Of a stretch of DNA of 64,000 nucleotides, positions 37,191 through 47,317 are shown piece by piece; position 1 is the first letter of the stretch; each line of letters opens with the position of its first letter. The DNA comes from Albifimbria verrucaria (taxonomy: Eukaryota; Ascomycota; Sordariomycetes; Hypocreales; Stachybotryaceae): contig JAHREC010000013.1 of NCBI GenBank assembly GCA_020081605.1, positions 1,488,001 to 1,552,000 of the forward strand. Direction: 5' to 3'. Under the pieces are notes generated by a model. That model ran no database searches. It was not told the origin of the DNA and saw only the letters and a list, made by a program, of their open reading frames with translations. The position numbers were made by a program, and so were the translations under genes.

Positions 37191-37215
37191 ACGGTGCGGT
37201 GCGGTGCGGTGCGGT
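37191..37215. repeat. GGTGC pentamer repeat
   Basis: About five direct copies of GGTGC (read GCGGT in another phase). It is followed at 37220-37255 by a CAGTTC/CAGTCC repeat. Simple tandem repeat in non-coding DNA. Confidence 0.8.
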
Positions 37216-37478
37216 ACAGTTCGGTTCCAGTCCCAGTTCCAGTTCCAGTCCAGACTAAGTCGGTTCTCAAGCCGTTGGCGTGCACGAGCAGTAAAAATAA
37301 GCGGTGGAACAAGTGTGGCCGTTTCTCCTAGGCTGTTTGGTCTGGTTAGCGATAGGTTGTTGGGCCAAGCTAGACTCCGCACTTTGGCGTGGACGGTCAA
37401 GGTTTGAGAAAGCAGGCAGACAGGCCAGTAATGTAGGGTTGGTTTGTGAAGAAATGAGGAGGTAAATGGCCGAGACGA

Positions 37479-37512
37479 AGAAGGAGGAGGAGGAGGAGGA
37501 GGAGGAAGAGGA
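37479..37512. repeat. GGA/GAG trinucleotide repeat
   Basis: A nearly pure GGA microsatellite with flanking AAG-rich sequence, in the long upstream region of the bHLH gene. Confidence 0.85.
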
Positions 37513-40500
37513 GTAGGGAGAAGAAGAAGACAGACAGATGGATGGGCGGACGGAGGGAACGGAAAGAAAGAAAGCGAGGGGTTATTCAGGTAAGGCAAGG
37601 CATGCGGAATGACAAGCGAGGAACAACAGGAGGATGCTCACCCGAAGGAATCGTAGCAAATGGTGGCTCGACTGTAAGCCGTTGCGGCACTGTAAGACGC
37701 CGCACCACGAGCAGAGAGGTGGGAGGGATGGATGGGTGGATGGATGGAGACGGGGTATAGTAGAGACTGTATGTATGTGATGTAGCACACAGTAAAGTAA
37801 TCACCCGCGTCGCAGTTGATAGGTCAACTTTGGAGCGCGCCCAAGAGGGTGTGTCGCTTTTATACCAAGTGATGATGGCCAAGGTATGATTGATTGACTG
37901 ATTGCTGCTGCCTTCTTTTGCGCGGAGTGTGGCTTTGTAGGACTGCTGCTGCTAGGCTCAAGTACATTTACCTGGTGCCGGAGACGAGTGAGTAATGCGA
38001 CCGTAACAGGAGGCAGGCCGAGCGAGCAAAGTAGACGACGGGGTTGTGGTGGTGGCGGACGAGGCGGACAAGCCCAGGTCTCTAGGCTGGTGAGGCTGGG
38101 TGGTTGAGATTGGGTGGCTTGCTGATGCAGGCTACCACGGCGAGGAAGAAAGAGAGGGAGATATACCAGGGATGGCGATGAAATGGGAGAAGAGGACAGA
38201 AGGCTAGGTAAATAGCTCCGAGTTTGTTCACAATAGGTCGGCAGGCTGACTGGTGGCTATCTCCCGCTGAGCGCGTGTTCCAGAAAGCCGATGATGGGTG
38301 AGGGTTGGAATGGCTGGTGGAGCGTCGTAGATCTATCGATTCCTCTGCGCGGACTGAGACGCTAAAGTGTACAGATCAGGTATCTGGACGGCAAACTGAC
38401 TGGCTCCCAAGAATAGCTTGCTTCTCCGGTCGTCTCTGCAGTGGCAGGGGTGCGTGGGACGGACGAGGGGCCACGGCTGACGCGGTAAATAAATGTAGAT
38501 GGATGACTACTCCGGCGACGATTCCAAACCCGAGATGACCGTGTGCGCTGCCTAGCGATGACGAAAGCGTTCCTATCTCTTCCGATGATGCGCGCGCGTG
38601 CGTGTGTCCTATTGAAATTTTTGTTGGAGTTGCCTCGAGGCAGAATGGAAAAAGAAGAGGTACCTTGTAGCGAGGCGACGAGGCTGGGTTGGTTAAGTGA
38701 GGTGTTGGGAAAGTAAGTTACTTGGCATATGCTGCGTGTAAGTCGGTGGTTGTTGGTTGGCTGGTTGGCTAGCTGGCTAGCTGGTCGTCCAACAAGAGAT
38801 GGTAGTGGCTCGGCTCCGAACAGCTATGGCTATGGCTTGCTTGTCCCTTTGAAACTACAGCACCTGTCATGCACTGCCTAGGTACCTAGGATTTGGATCA
38901 TGAAACTGTCAGGGCGCAGGTCGGTCGGTCGCTTGGTTGGCTGGTCGGGTTGGCTGGGCTTGCTTGCTTGCAGGTGATGATGTGGAATGACAAAACGTTC
39001 ACCGTCAGGCATCACCTGTAAGGTACGCGAGGGACGCTCTTTTATACTTGCTGCAGGCATGGCTAAAAATACGGGATCATATGGCAACGGATACTCGCTG
39101 TCGCCTGACTAGGGCCACACGTTCACCCATTTTCTCATTGTCTACGTCTGCCTCTAGGTTTCCATTTCCCTTGGAGGTGCTAACACTGTCTACGTTCCCA
39201 CCCATCGGCATGTGTCCGCCATGGATGAATGAGGAGGACGGGTGGTTACTGAGCGTAGTGCTGATAGTGGGTAATGCCATCCCATCCTTTCTTAGACGGG
39301 CTCGTTCTCATCGCGCACCCATCCCGCCCAGCCAGCCATCCCGGCCTGGAGGGGTGTCGTGATCCGTACTTGAGACACCAGGCCCAACCTCCTGGATTGA
39401 CTTCGCGCCGCCATCGCGTTCCGTCATGACATCGGTACCCCCGCGCCATTCCAGCCTGTCATGGGGTTGCGTGCCCTGCGCTTCTTCGTCCTTGGAAGTT
39501 GGCCATTCGTGTCCACGCGGGCCGCCATAGGGCTTAACCTTGACATGGCTTAGCCTGCCTCGCCATGGGAAAGCCAACTGTGGGATTAGGGATACGGGAA
39601 CAAACCAACTTTATCGACCGACTAAGGCGCCTGGCCTGGCCAAGATGGATCGCCTTTGCATCCGCTGCCGAACCTCACACCGCCTCGTTAATCTTTCCGG
39701 CCGTCGGTTGGTTGTCGTCGTCCTTCAGACAGCCCAGGGAACCCTGGTATCGCGTTTCGTTTGATGAACCGACTTGCTGGACTCCCGCCCGCTGCCGCTC
39801 ACATGCAGTTGGACGGCCCTGTCGTCCTCCCCCTCCAGGACGAGTACGTGAAAAGACATGTAAGACCTTTGGCTTGTTCGAACCTCCTCCCCACTCTTCC
39901 TCCCACGTTTTCCTACTCGTCTGCCGGTCCTTGCTTGCTGCATGGGAAGGCGACGAAGCAGGAGTAACGTTAGCCGGGGCTTCTCACTCATACACACACA
40001 CACACGGTATATCAAATAGGCAATAGATAACATACAGTGTAAATAATTCAACCGACCGAAGACACCCCTTTTCCGGCAGCGCTCTCTTCTCTCTACCTTG
40101 GGGCCCCCTCTTCCTCCCGTAGTGGGCAAAGAGACATGCATGACCCTCCATGATGGGCCTCACGACCCTCCCCTCCCTCTCAGAAGGTGAGCCTCTCCAT
40201 GGTGGGGGCAGCCCTTCACCTCTCCAGTGGGCGTTGGTGCTACCCACAGTAGCACTGAGCCCCAGAGCTGCCAATCATGTGGCCCCTTCACAAGGTAACG
40301 GGACTGGGTTTAGGGTGGGCTTCCACCCACACCCCTGTCGCCTTGCGCCTAAACCTCGAGCCAAGCTTGCCGAATCGTAACCTCCAACCTCACCTTGCGA
40401 CGACACTCGAGCTAAACCGCCTTGCATCCCTACCCTCCTCGACACCAACTCTCCGCCGCCGGCGCCGAACCTCCTCCTCCAGCTATCTTGCTCGTCGCCT

Positions 40501-40914
40501 CTGCGTGCTCGTCCATTTCTGTGCGGTACGCGCGGTCCTCATCTAATCCGAGTCGCCCGTCCCCTGCCTTTGTCTCTGCCTCTATCTGCCAGTTTCCTGG
40601 CGAAACGGGCGCCTGGTAAGCCCGTCTGCCTCCTCCGTCGTATCCCTTCTACACACCCCTTCTCTGCGTGGTTGCGTACACCAAGCCGTTCTCAAGCCTC
40701 TACGTCTGCCCATATGACTGACTGTGTCCTTAGTGGAGCTTCCTTTTACCTTTCGAAGCCCCCGTCTCTGCTCAGCTCCCCTTCGGCAAAAACACACCCC
40801 TTCCTTCCACCCATCGAGACGAGACGAACCCCGTTCTGTCTCCCGATCTGCAGCCAACCCGTCCGTTCCATCGTCGATCGCGTCCGTTCCCACAAGCGGG
40901 CAGATAGCAGCAAC

Positions 40915-41913
40915 ATGGCGTCCAACGCGTTCAGGGACTCCATCGGCTCTCTGGGTTGGGGCCGTCGCGAGGAGGAACCCGTCAACACCCAACCCGCCGG
41001 CTTCCTCTCCTCCATTCAGAACCTCAACCCCTTCCAAGGCAGTCGCGGATACGTGCGCCTCCCAACCACTGAGGGCAGCGCCGGCGCTCCACTGCCCGCC
41101 CCAAGTCGTCGCGAGGAGGAGGAGGGCTGGTTTGTCTGTAAGTTGGAAATCCTGATGGCATTGTGCAGTCTTCCGATGCACGGCACCCTGCAGCGGGACA
41201 TGTGCATCACGCTTTAGCCTGTGCTCTAAGAATCTGCATGTGATGCAGATGCCGTTTCTTGTAGGGTGGGAAAGTGGCTAACTTGCGTCGCAGTGAGCCG
41301 GTGGGATCGTTTGTTGATCTTCGCGGCCTGCAACCTTGCCGCCCTCGCCTGTTTCGTCATCTGCTTCACTCTCTTTCCGGTTCTTTCCTTGAGACCGCGA
41401 AAGTTTGTAATCCTGTAAGTCCGCCATCGCATTCTATCTTTCCCACCCTTCCTCCCTGGCCCAGGGAACCCTGTCCATGATGGCGATGCCACCTCCGCCG
41501 AGCCACCGCCCCGTATCCCCTCCTGTGACGCGATTTCATGCCTTGGATTAACATGATTTAGGTGGAGCGTTGGGTCTCTTCTCTTCCTGGCCTCTTTCGC
41601 TGCGGTCATGGGTCCTATGAACTACGTCTATCATCTCCTCTCTACGCCAAGGTTGCCTTTCACCGGAGCCTACTTCGGTTCCATTATCCTCACGCTCGTC
41701 TTTGCCCTCAAGGTATGCTCCCGATCGCCAAGTCTGCCTTCGGTCTCTAACTTGCACCAGCTTCATAGCACCCTCCTTACACTTGTGGCCGCCTTGATCC
41801 AGCTAGGCTGCCTTGCCTGGTACATGGTCAGCTACTTCCCTATGGGCTCGACAGGTCTGCGCATGGCGACGACCTTTGGGGCCAGGCAAGCGGCCGCGTG
41901 GATTTCGGGCTAA
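40915..41913 (+). CDS. SFT2: SFT2-family vesicle transport protein
   Basis: Small Golgi membrane protein of the Sft2/Got1 family, involved in fusion of endosome-derived vesicles with the Golgi. Four exons: 40915-41137, 41294-41414, 41562-41712 and 41761-41913. Each intron has a GTAAGT or GTATGC donor and a CAG or TAG acceptor, and the joined frame is open throughout. The cytosolic N-terminus contains NPFQGSRGYVRLP; it is followed by SRWDRLLIFAACNLAALACF (span 1), FVICFTLFPVL, LWSVGSLLFLASFAAV (span 2), GAYFGSIILTLVFALK (span 3) and STLLTLVAALIQLGCLAWYM (span 4). The end FPMGSTGLRMATTFGARQAA is characteristic of the family. No frameshift is needed here. Length is about 215 residues, as expected. 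Confidence 0.95.
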
Positions 41914-43711
41914 GCCACGGAAGATGGCAGCCCTGTGTATGTTGTAACTTGATGCCACGAGATTGTACGTGAGTAACCGTCTAGCCCTGTAGCCTACCTT
42001 GTTTGTAAGACCTGGTTTGGAGAATATCTTGGGCGCATTAGGCGTCATGTTGTTTTCGGTGTATATTATCAGCAGGCCGACTTGACGCGGAGCCAAAGCA
42101 CCGCCTTGTCCTCAAAAGAATATTATGAGTCACTGGATAATGTGCTTCACTTGGAGCTTCCTTGTCATCGCAAGTGTACATTGCCTTGTTATCATGCGAG
42201 TCGCGGGACTCGAGGACGCATGTGCCTCGTGACAACCCCAGCGTCCCGTTTGGCAGGGAAGAAACGTTGCGTCTCCCCACCTCCCAATCTGTGCCATGAT
42301 CGATTTCGCACGGCTCTTTTTGAAACAGGCGCATTTTGTGTTCAGTTTTGGCAAGGGGCCACCTAGTGGTTGAGGACGACGAGAATCCTACGTTTCTTGT
42401 AAGTGGATGTAGGCTCCAAAGCAGGGCTGCGCATGATTCAGACTACAGTAACCTCAAAGTTGCTAAATGTCTGCCGTCACTCCTTTTACGAATCACGAAT
42501 CACATATCGAGTTCAGTACATCTTGTTTAGCCTGTATGTCGCGAACCCCATTTGGCATTTCACGAACTCGGAGTAATGTATGGACCGATAGCAGCTAGGT
42601 AGGTACCTTAGGTAACAGAAAAAAGATGTTGATGTGTAACCAATCCAACTGCCTTTGGAAATGCCTTACGGTTGGTTCATTCAATATGTGATTGCCTTAG
42701 CTAGATATAGACACCAAAGCCAGGGACTGTTAGTCCCAAATGAATAAAATATCCTTCTACGTAGGATTTATCAATTTACAACAGTGGTATATGATAGGAG
42801 GAAAGCGGTTTTGCGACTCTCCCATGTTTCTGTCAACCAATTTACAGGGTATATCCAAATACTGGCGCACATGGTCCGCTTCGCCATAGCTTCTCCGTCA
42901 ACATGACGCAACAATGAGAGTGCGCGACAATTAAACTCCACGCGTCGCGAGAGCTGAGGAGGCTATGCATCGCCACCTGGATATTGCAGCCTTACAGCAC
43001 ACTATTAAGAGCCCTGCGCTATGGGTTCTTGGCAGATAGGCAGGCCATCGCTCAGCTTCCTCTCAGTGTTGGTGGAGATGCTGGCGTGCCAGACATTTAT
43101 TCTACTTAGCTTCGAGATAGCTATTTACCGCGATTTGCATATTCGCGTAACTTCAACTATAATTCCATGGTTCCTCCATTTAGCAGTTTCCGAAACCAAG
43201 CCCAAATTTACGAGCCCATCTGCATTACAGTTGATTGATACTGGCAGTTGCTAGTCATGGGCACGCGTTGTAAGCAAAACATGATTCTGAACCTAACGCC
43301 GGGGTAAGCATTTCGCAGATGCCCAGTCGCAATAACATCAGATCCCCGCAGCTTCTCTTGTATCAAGCCTCAATATAAACGTCACTTTCCCTCATTATTT
43401 TGACAGTAAAAGAGGAAAATAAACACTACCTAAATATGCTAAGGGTTTGTTCCAGTTGATTGGCTAGGTAGTAGTGCCAGTATTTCATTAGTCCAAGTTA
43501 CGTACGGCTCAGCTACTGTATGTGTCTCATGCATTATCTGACGCAAGTAACTGCAGAATTAACTTGGTGGGTGTACCAAGGCATCACTGGGGTATTCTAG
43601 GGTCTCTACAGACTCTGAAGCCGGATGTTGGAGAGCACGTTGGAAGTAAATTATTGTGGCGCGGTGAGCCAAGGTATATATATAGTAATATCAAATTGCC
43701 ACCCAACAATT
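41914..43711. other. gene-poor region before the tRNA gene
   Basis: No gene recognised. AT content rises from about 42400 onward and stop codons are frequent in all frames. A GGTACC-centred palindromic stretch lies near 42598-42615. Confidence 0.5.
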
Positions 43712-43737
43712 GGTGTGGTGTCCGAGTGGTTAAGGAG

Positions 43738-43798
43738 GTAAGCATCATATCCAGTCCTGCGAAGTCACAAGTTCGATCACTAACAACCTACCTATCAG
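43738..43798 (+). other. ectopic insert in tRNA-Ser, spliceosomal-intron-like
   Basis: 61 bases between tRNA positions 26 and 27. It begins GTAAGC, has ACTAAC (43779-43784) with the presumed branch A 15 bases before the end, and ends ACCTATCAG. This matches the donor, branch point and acceptor of spliceosomal introns elsewhere in this window. The boundary can slide by one base because of a shared G. It also contains GTTCGATCAC, weakly resembling a B box. Confidence 0.75.
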
Positions 43799-43809
43799 TT
43801 TGACTTGAA

Positions 43810-43864
43810 ATGCCTCAGTACCTCAGGATCTTCGGATCGTGAAATTGAGAAAATACTTCATGTT
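43810..43864 (+). other. canonical-position tRNA intron
   Basis: 55 bases directly after A37, the standard site cut by the eukaryotic tRNA splicing endonuclease. Removal restores a seven-base anticodon loop closed by TTTGA/TCAAA. It contains an internal hairpin (GATC-TTCG-GATC, about 43828-43839). Confidence 0.8.
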
Positions 43865-43914
43865 ATCAAATGGGTTCGCCCGCGCAGGTTCGAATCCTGT
43901 CCACACCGCCATTC

Positions 43915-43920
43915 TTTTTT
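43915..43920 (+). terminator. Pol III terminator of tRNA-Ser
   Basis: Six T in a row, seven bases after the tRNA 3' end, the usual RNA polymerase III stop signal. Confidence 0.8.
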
Positions 43921-45203
43921 GCTGTCGAGTTGGATTATTCCTTAGGTACCTTTCGCCGTAAACACTGGGCGTGGGTAGTGAATCCCTCAGTAGGCGAGTG
44001 AAGTATGGAATACGCCTGGTTTGTCCTTTTTGTGAAGTGGGGCACTCACAAAGGTCTTATCCGGTTAAGCTTATCCTCGGTGACCAATCATGACACACAC
44101 ACAAAATGACCAAGGCGCTGAAGGACGAACTAGAGACAACTTCAATGTTGATTCAACAGTCAATTACCTACCTGTATATACTCAGGAGGTCTCTGAAATA
44201 CGTACAATAAAGGAGAGGCAGATTAAATAATTAGATAAGCCCAATAGATCAGGCAAAGTCACTCAGTCAGTACAAAGAGCGCCAGGAACACTACAGCCTA
44301 CATTGTGATAGGAGCGCCGTATAAGCGAAGCGCCTCTGCAGCGCTTGTAAGATCCTGCCAGGGCAAGCTCTAAGATACAGTACTTGGAAGGTTTGGACTC
44401 TCCCTGTCGACAATTATGTAGTTGAATCTCGTTTCTTCTTAGTTTTGTCTGCTTCTCTCTTCTGCATGTCACTCAGAAGTGACCCCAAGTGTTATCGAGA
44501 TTCTCTACATTGTCCAAATATCAATATCAACTCCAAAGGGCTACGGACCAGTGATGGAAGGCCAGTTCAGGCCGTCTGTATTATTTCTCTACTAATTTAC
44601 CCTGCTGGAACTGATGGGAGATGTTAGATACGTCCACTGCATGCGTTTAATATTATTGCCTCTGCTGTGAACTAAGACGCGTAGACATTTCACATCTGAG
44701 GACGGGCCGATGGCCACCAAAGTACTTGCAGGAATCATCTGTACCTCTCATTAAATACATATGACATAGTGGTGATTAAATGCGTTAGCTGTGTTCCTTC
44801 GAGGTTTCTCATAAAGTGGGCTTTGTCAGAATAATTCTTGATTAGTGCTCCCAGGAAGCTGAGGCATAGATACTATTTGGATTAAGAACCTCGTTTCTCA
44901 GCTTACAGGCCACATTGAATAGTGTTATACGAACTCATTTTTGAATTTTCGAATGTAAAGTGAATCAAGGGCCATAACATTGTTAGTATGAATCACGGAT
45001 TCCAACAGCTACTGATATCCATTCACAACTTGTCCTTCCTCGATAGTTTTATTGAGTTCCTCTCTCTAAACGTATATATAATGCATTACAATTATTCTCG
45101 ATATACCATTAGCATTATTGCAACTTACATTCTATCTTCAAAAACGCACTGTCTTACCTCTATTCCTGTCCACTCAACTCCCAATCAGTAAAGCCTATCC
45201 ATA
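43921..45203. other. AT-rich region without recognised genes
   Basis: No conserved coding sequence. AT-rich, with many short stops. The right end may hold the promoter of the small open frame at 45204. Confidence 0.5.
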
Positions 45204-45638
45204 ATGCCAGGACTTATCACAGGCTACGAAATTACCCATAAGGATCAACTCCTAGATCTGGTGATCCTTGGATGGGCAACAGATGAACTCAGCAGGGTCG
45301 CCACAAACGTACCTGTCGATAGCATATTGGTGACGGAAATATGGGGTTCCAACACAATCGTCTTTCGAGATATGTTACCTGGCCCTGGATTCGCTTACCG
45401 ACTGGCTCGTATGAAAGCGGCTGAACTTGCAGGGATAGGTACCTCTGATATTAATGAGGATAACCATGTGCACTATTTAATGCCTGACAGGGATAGGTTG
45501 AATAACATGATTGGGGCTGTTCGAATGAACATGGAAGCCTTAACAGGCTCTGGTGATATTGACAGTGGATCTGTTGGCTCTACGGATGTTGGCGACGGGG
45601 TTGTTGACAACGGAGATGTTAGCTCAGGTTCCAACTGA
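45204..45638 (+). CDS. hypothetical protein, 144 residues
   Basis: I do not recognise this protein. It is an uninterrupted frame with a soluble, mixed composition in the first 110 residues (LLDLVILGWATDELSRVA, then DSILVTEIWG) and a low-complexity acidic Gly/Ser/Asp/Val tail made of imperfect GD-type units. No signal peptide or membrane span is seen. It stands alone in an AT-rich, gene-poor stretch, with a TATATA element about 130 bases before the ATG. It could be a real orphan gene or a chance frame; the balanced composition of its first part favours a gene. Confidence 0.4.
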   Translation: MPGLITGYEITHKDQLLDLVILGWATDELSRVATNVPVDSILVTEIWGSNTIVFRDMLPGPGFAYRLARMKAAELAGIGTSDINEDNHVHYLMPDRDRLNNMIGAVRMNMEALTGSGDIDSGSVGSTDVGDGVVDNGDVSSGSN

Positions 45639-47317
45639 CAGCCGACCGTCTACATGCTAGGGCTAAAGTACGAACTCGGTTTAGATAGTGCTTCAATACA
45701 TTGCGCTGGTAACGCCGCAGATATATCACTTCCTTATTCTATCATTCATGGATCTGTGAAACCTTGCAACTCCTGGTGTAGCACGCAACTGCTGTCGATA
45801 CTTGTGATAAGTTTTTAACCTGGTACTTTGATAACTATTAAAATCGTTCAAACTCCAAAAACTATCTACGTGGATGCCAAGGTGAGCTCAGATGCCTTAG
45901 AGAGGTGACAGACCATAGGCGCCGCTGCTAGCTGACTCTCATTCATTGCGTGCACTGGTAATGCAAGCTCTGTTTCGGGCGTCTGGTTTGTCTTTAACTC
46001 CAATCTCGGCTGAATTTGGATTTAAAAAAACCCCCAAGATGGCCTGTTGTAACTTTTTTTCTTTCCTTCTCAACATCAACATTCCGCGAGTATCGCCGAC
46101 TTCTATTGCTTCTTCCCACCTACAATTCCATGCGTAATCAAATCGTTATTTCTGTCATCATTATCTAGGCTAATGTCAATAAATTCGATCCTATATCATA
46201 GTTCTTGGCATTGACATATCGTGTTTAAATACTTGTTTTCTACACCATGCTTCACTAATATTGATGCACCATCGCATTCCTGACCTCACCTAGACTCTCT
46301 CGTCATTTTCTACACATTTGGTTTTCGGTATTTGGAGCTCTTCTAACGAGTGTGACCATGACTGGTTACATTCCCTACATTTAAGAGTAAATGTTATTCT
46401 CCTTTACTACTAAAATTAGTTTCTAACTTCTTCAGCAACTTACGCCTCACTATAGTAAGCCTTATCTACAACACACCGACCGACCTTTTATTAATTACTA
46501 AATCCTATGCTTTAACTTTTAGTCTAAAACAATTGAGCCCGTATGTATCAAGATTACGTGTTAACACGTCACTATGCACCTGACTGGCTGTTGCTAGAAA
46601 CAGCCCCTTGGTCGTTCGGCCTCGGGGCAGAAGACCAGTAAGCCCTAAGAAGGAGAAGAAGAAGCAATGTCCCCATTGCAACAAATGGGGTATTCAAAGA
46701 CTAGAATTGCTAGGAGAAACGTAAGTAATTAGTCCTTTTAGAGGTACGTACACAGCCAATAACTTGGTAGCGAGGCCGGTGCTGGTCGTGAGATAGGACA
46801 GCATTACTGTGCCTATGGGTAGCATGCATCGTTCTGCCCGCGAGTGTAGTAGTGTCGTCCACAGGCATGTTTATGCGTGAGAAGGGATCCCTTCGCTACG
46901 TAAGTATCATTTTTATGCTGTTCTCCTCGCTCAGACTCAAGGCTTACAATATAGCATAGCCTACGACGGCACTGGTGACGATCTAGACCATGGGGCCCGC
47001 CAAGGGCAAGAAGACCAAGAAGAAGAAAGAGAAGGCCAACAAGAAACCCGCCTACGGAGCTCCAGACCAAAATCTGATTGAGTCTAATATTTTTTTCTGT
47101 CTTCTTCTTCTCCTCCTTCTTTTTTTTTTTTGTATAGAAAATTCTTTATTACATTGCTTTTGTTTTGTTTGGTGATTATGTAATGTAAGTGAAGCGTTCG
47201 TTCATGACCCCTTACGTGAACGTAGCTCACCGGGTACTTATCGAGTACCTGGTGGAGCTACCAATCGCAGCAGATAGCTCCTCCAGCATCATATGCGGAT
47301 GCGCGCGTCTCATTGCC
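45639..47317. other. AT-rich region before RIC1
   Basis: Mostly non-coding. A lysine-rich frame with CPHC near 46655-46680 and a second lysine-rich start near 46990 (MGPAKGKKTKKKKEK) could be remnants or exons of a small gene, but no consistent splice pattern joins them. A T-rich run lies at about 47100-47130. The RIC1 promoter should be at the right end. Confidence 0.45.

Larger units (their letters stand above)
36609..40914. promoter_or_regulatory. 4.3-kb divergent region between bHLH gene and SFT2
   Basis: No conserved coding sequence is visible. It is crowded with simple repeats: GGTGC x5 (about 37191-37215), GGA runs (about 37479-37512), GGATG/GGTGG units (about 37717-37748), TTGGC/TAGC repeats (about 38745-38790 and 38920-38970) and an AC run (39990-40006). 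The length suggests a long regulated promoter and 5' leader for the bHLH gene. The part before SFT2 (40400-40914) is CT-rich. Confidence 0.5.
43712..43908 (+). tRNA. tRNA-Ser(UGA) gene interrupted by two inserts
   Basis: The 5' acceptor strand GGTGTGG (43712-43718) pairs perfectly with CCACACC (43901-43907); the discriminator base is G, as usual for tRNA-Ser. The D stem is TCC/GGA. After removing 43738-43798 and 43810-43864, the anticodon stem is TTTGA/TCAAA with loop CT-TGA-A-A, so the anticodon is TGA (43806-43808), reading UCA serine codons. A long variable arm (GGG TTC GCCC type) and a T arm GCAGG/CCTGT with loop TTCGAAT complete a class II tRNA. The B box GGTTCGAATCC (43887-43897) is perfect, and the A box lies near 43719-43729. 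A T6 run follows for Pol III termination. The 37/38 insert sits at the standard intron site; the 26/27 insert is highly unusual. Every stem is intact, so this does not look like a decayed pseudogene. Confidence 0.88.

Noticed and set aside
37191..37760. CRISPR-like or regular spaced repeats
   Set aside because: These are simple tandem microsatellites without unique spacers, and the genome is eukaryotic.
40582..41181. 199-residue minus-strand open frame
   Set aside because: It is antisense to the SFT2 first exon and leader; SFT2 is clearly the real gene.
43712..43908. Reading the tRNA with a single long intron
   Set aside because: If the 5' exon ran straight from GGAG into GTAAGCATCATA, the loop would lack U33 and the 5' stem GTAAG would find no CTTAC partner in the 3' exon. 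Only removal of two separate inserts gives a proper anticodon arm.
46640..47090. Small lysine-rich gene with a CPHC motif
   Set aside because: Only fragments are visible and no consistent start, splice sites or family support them.
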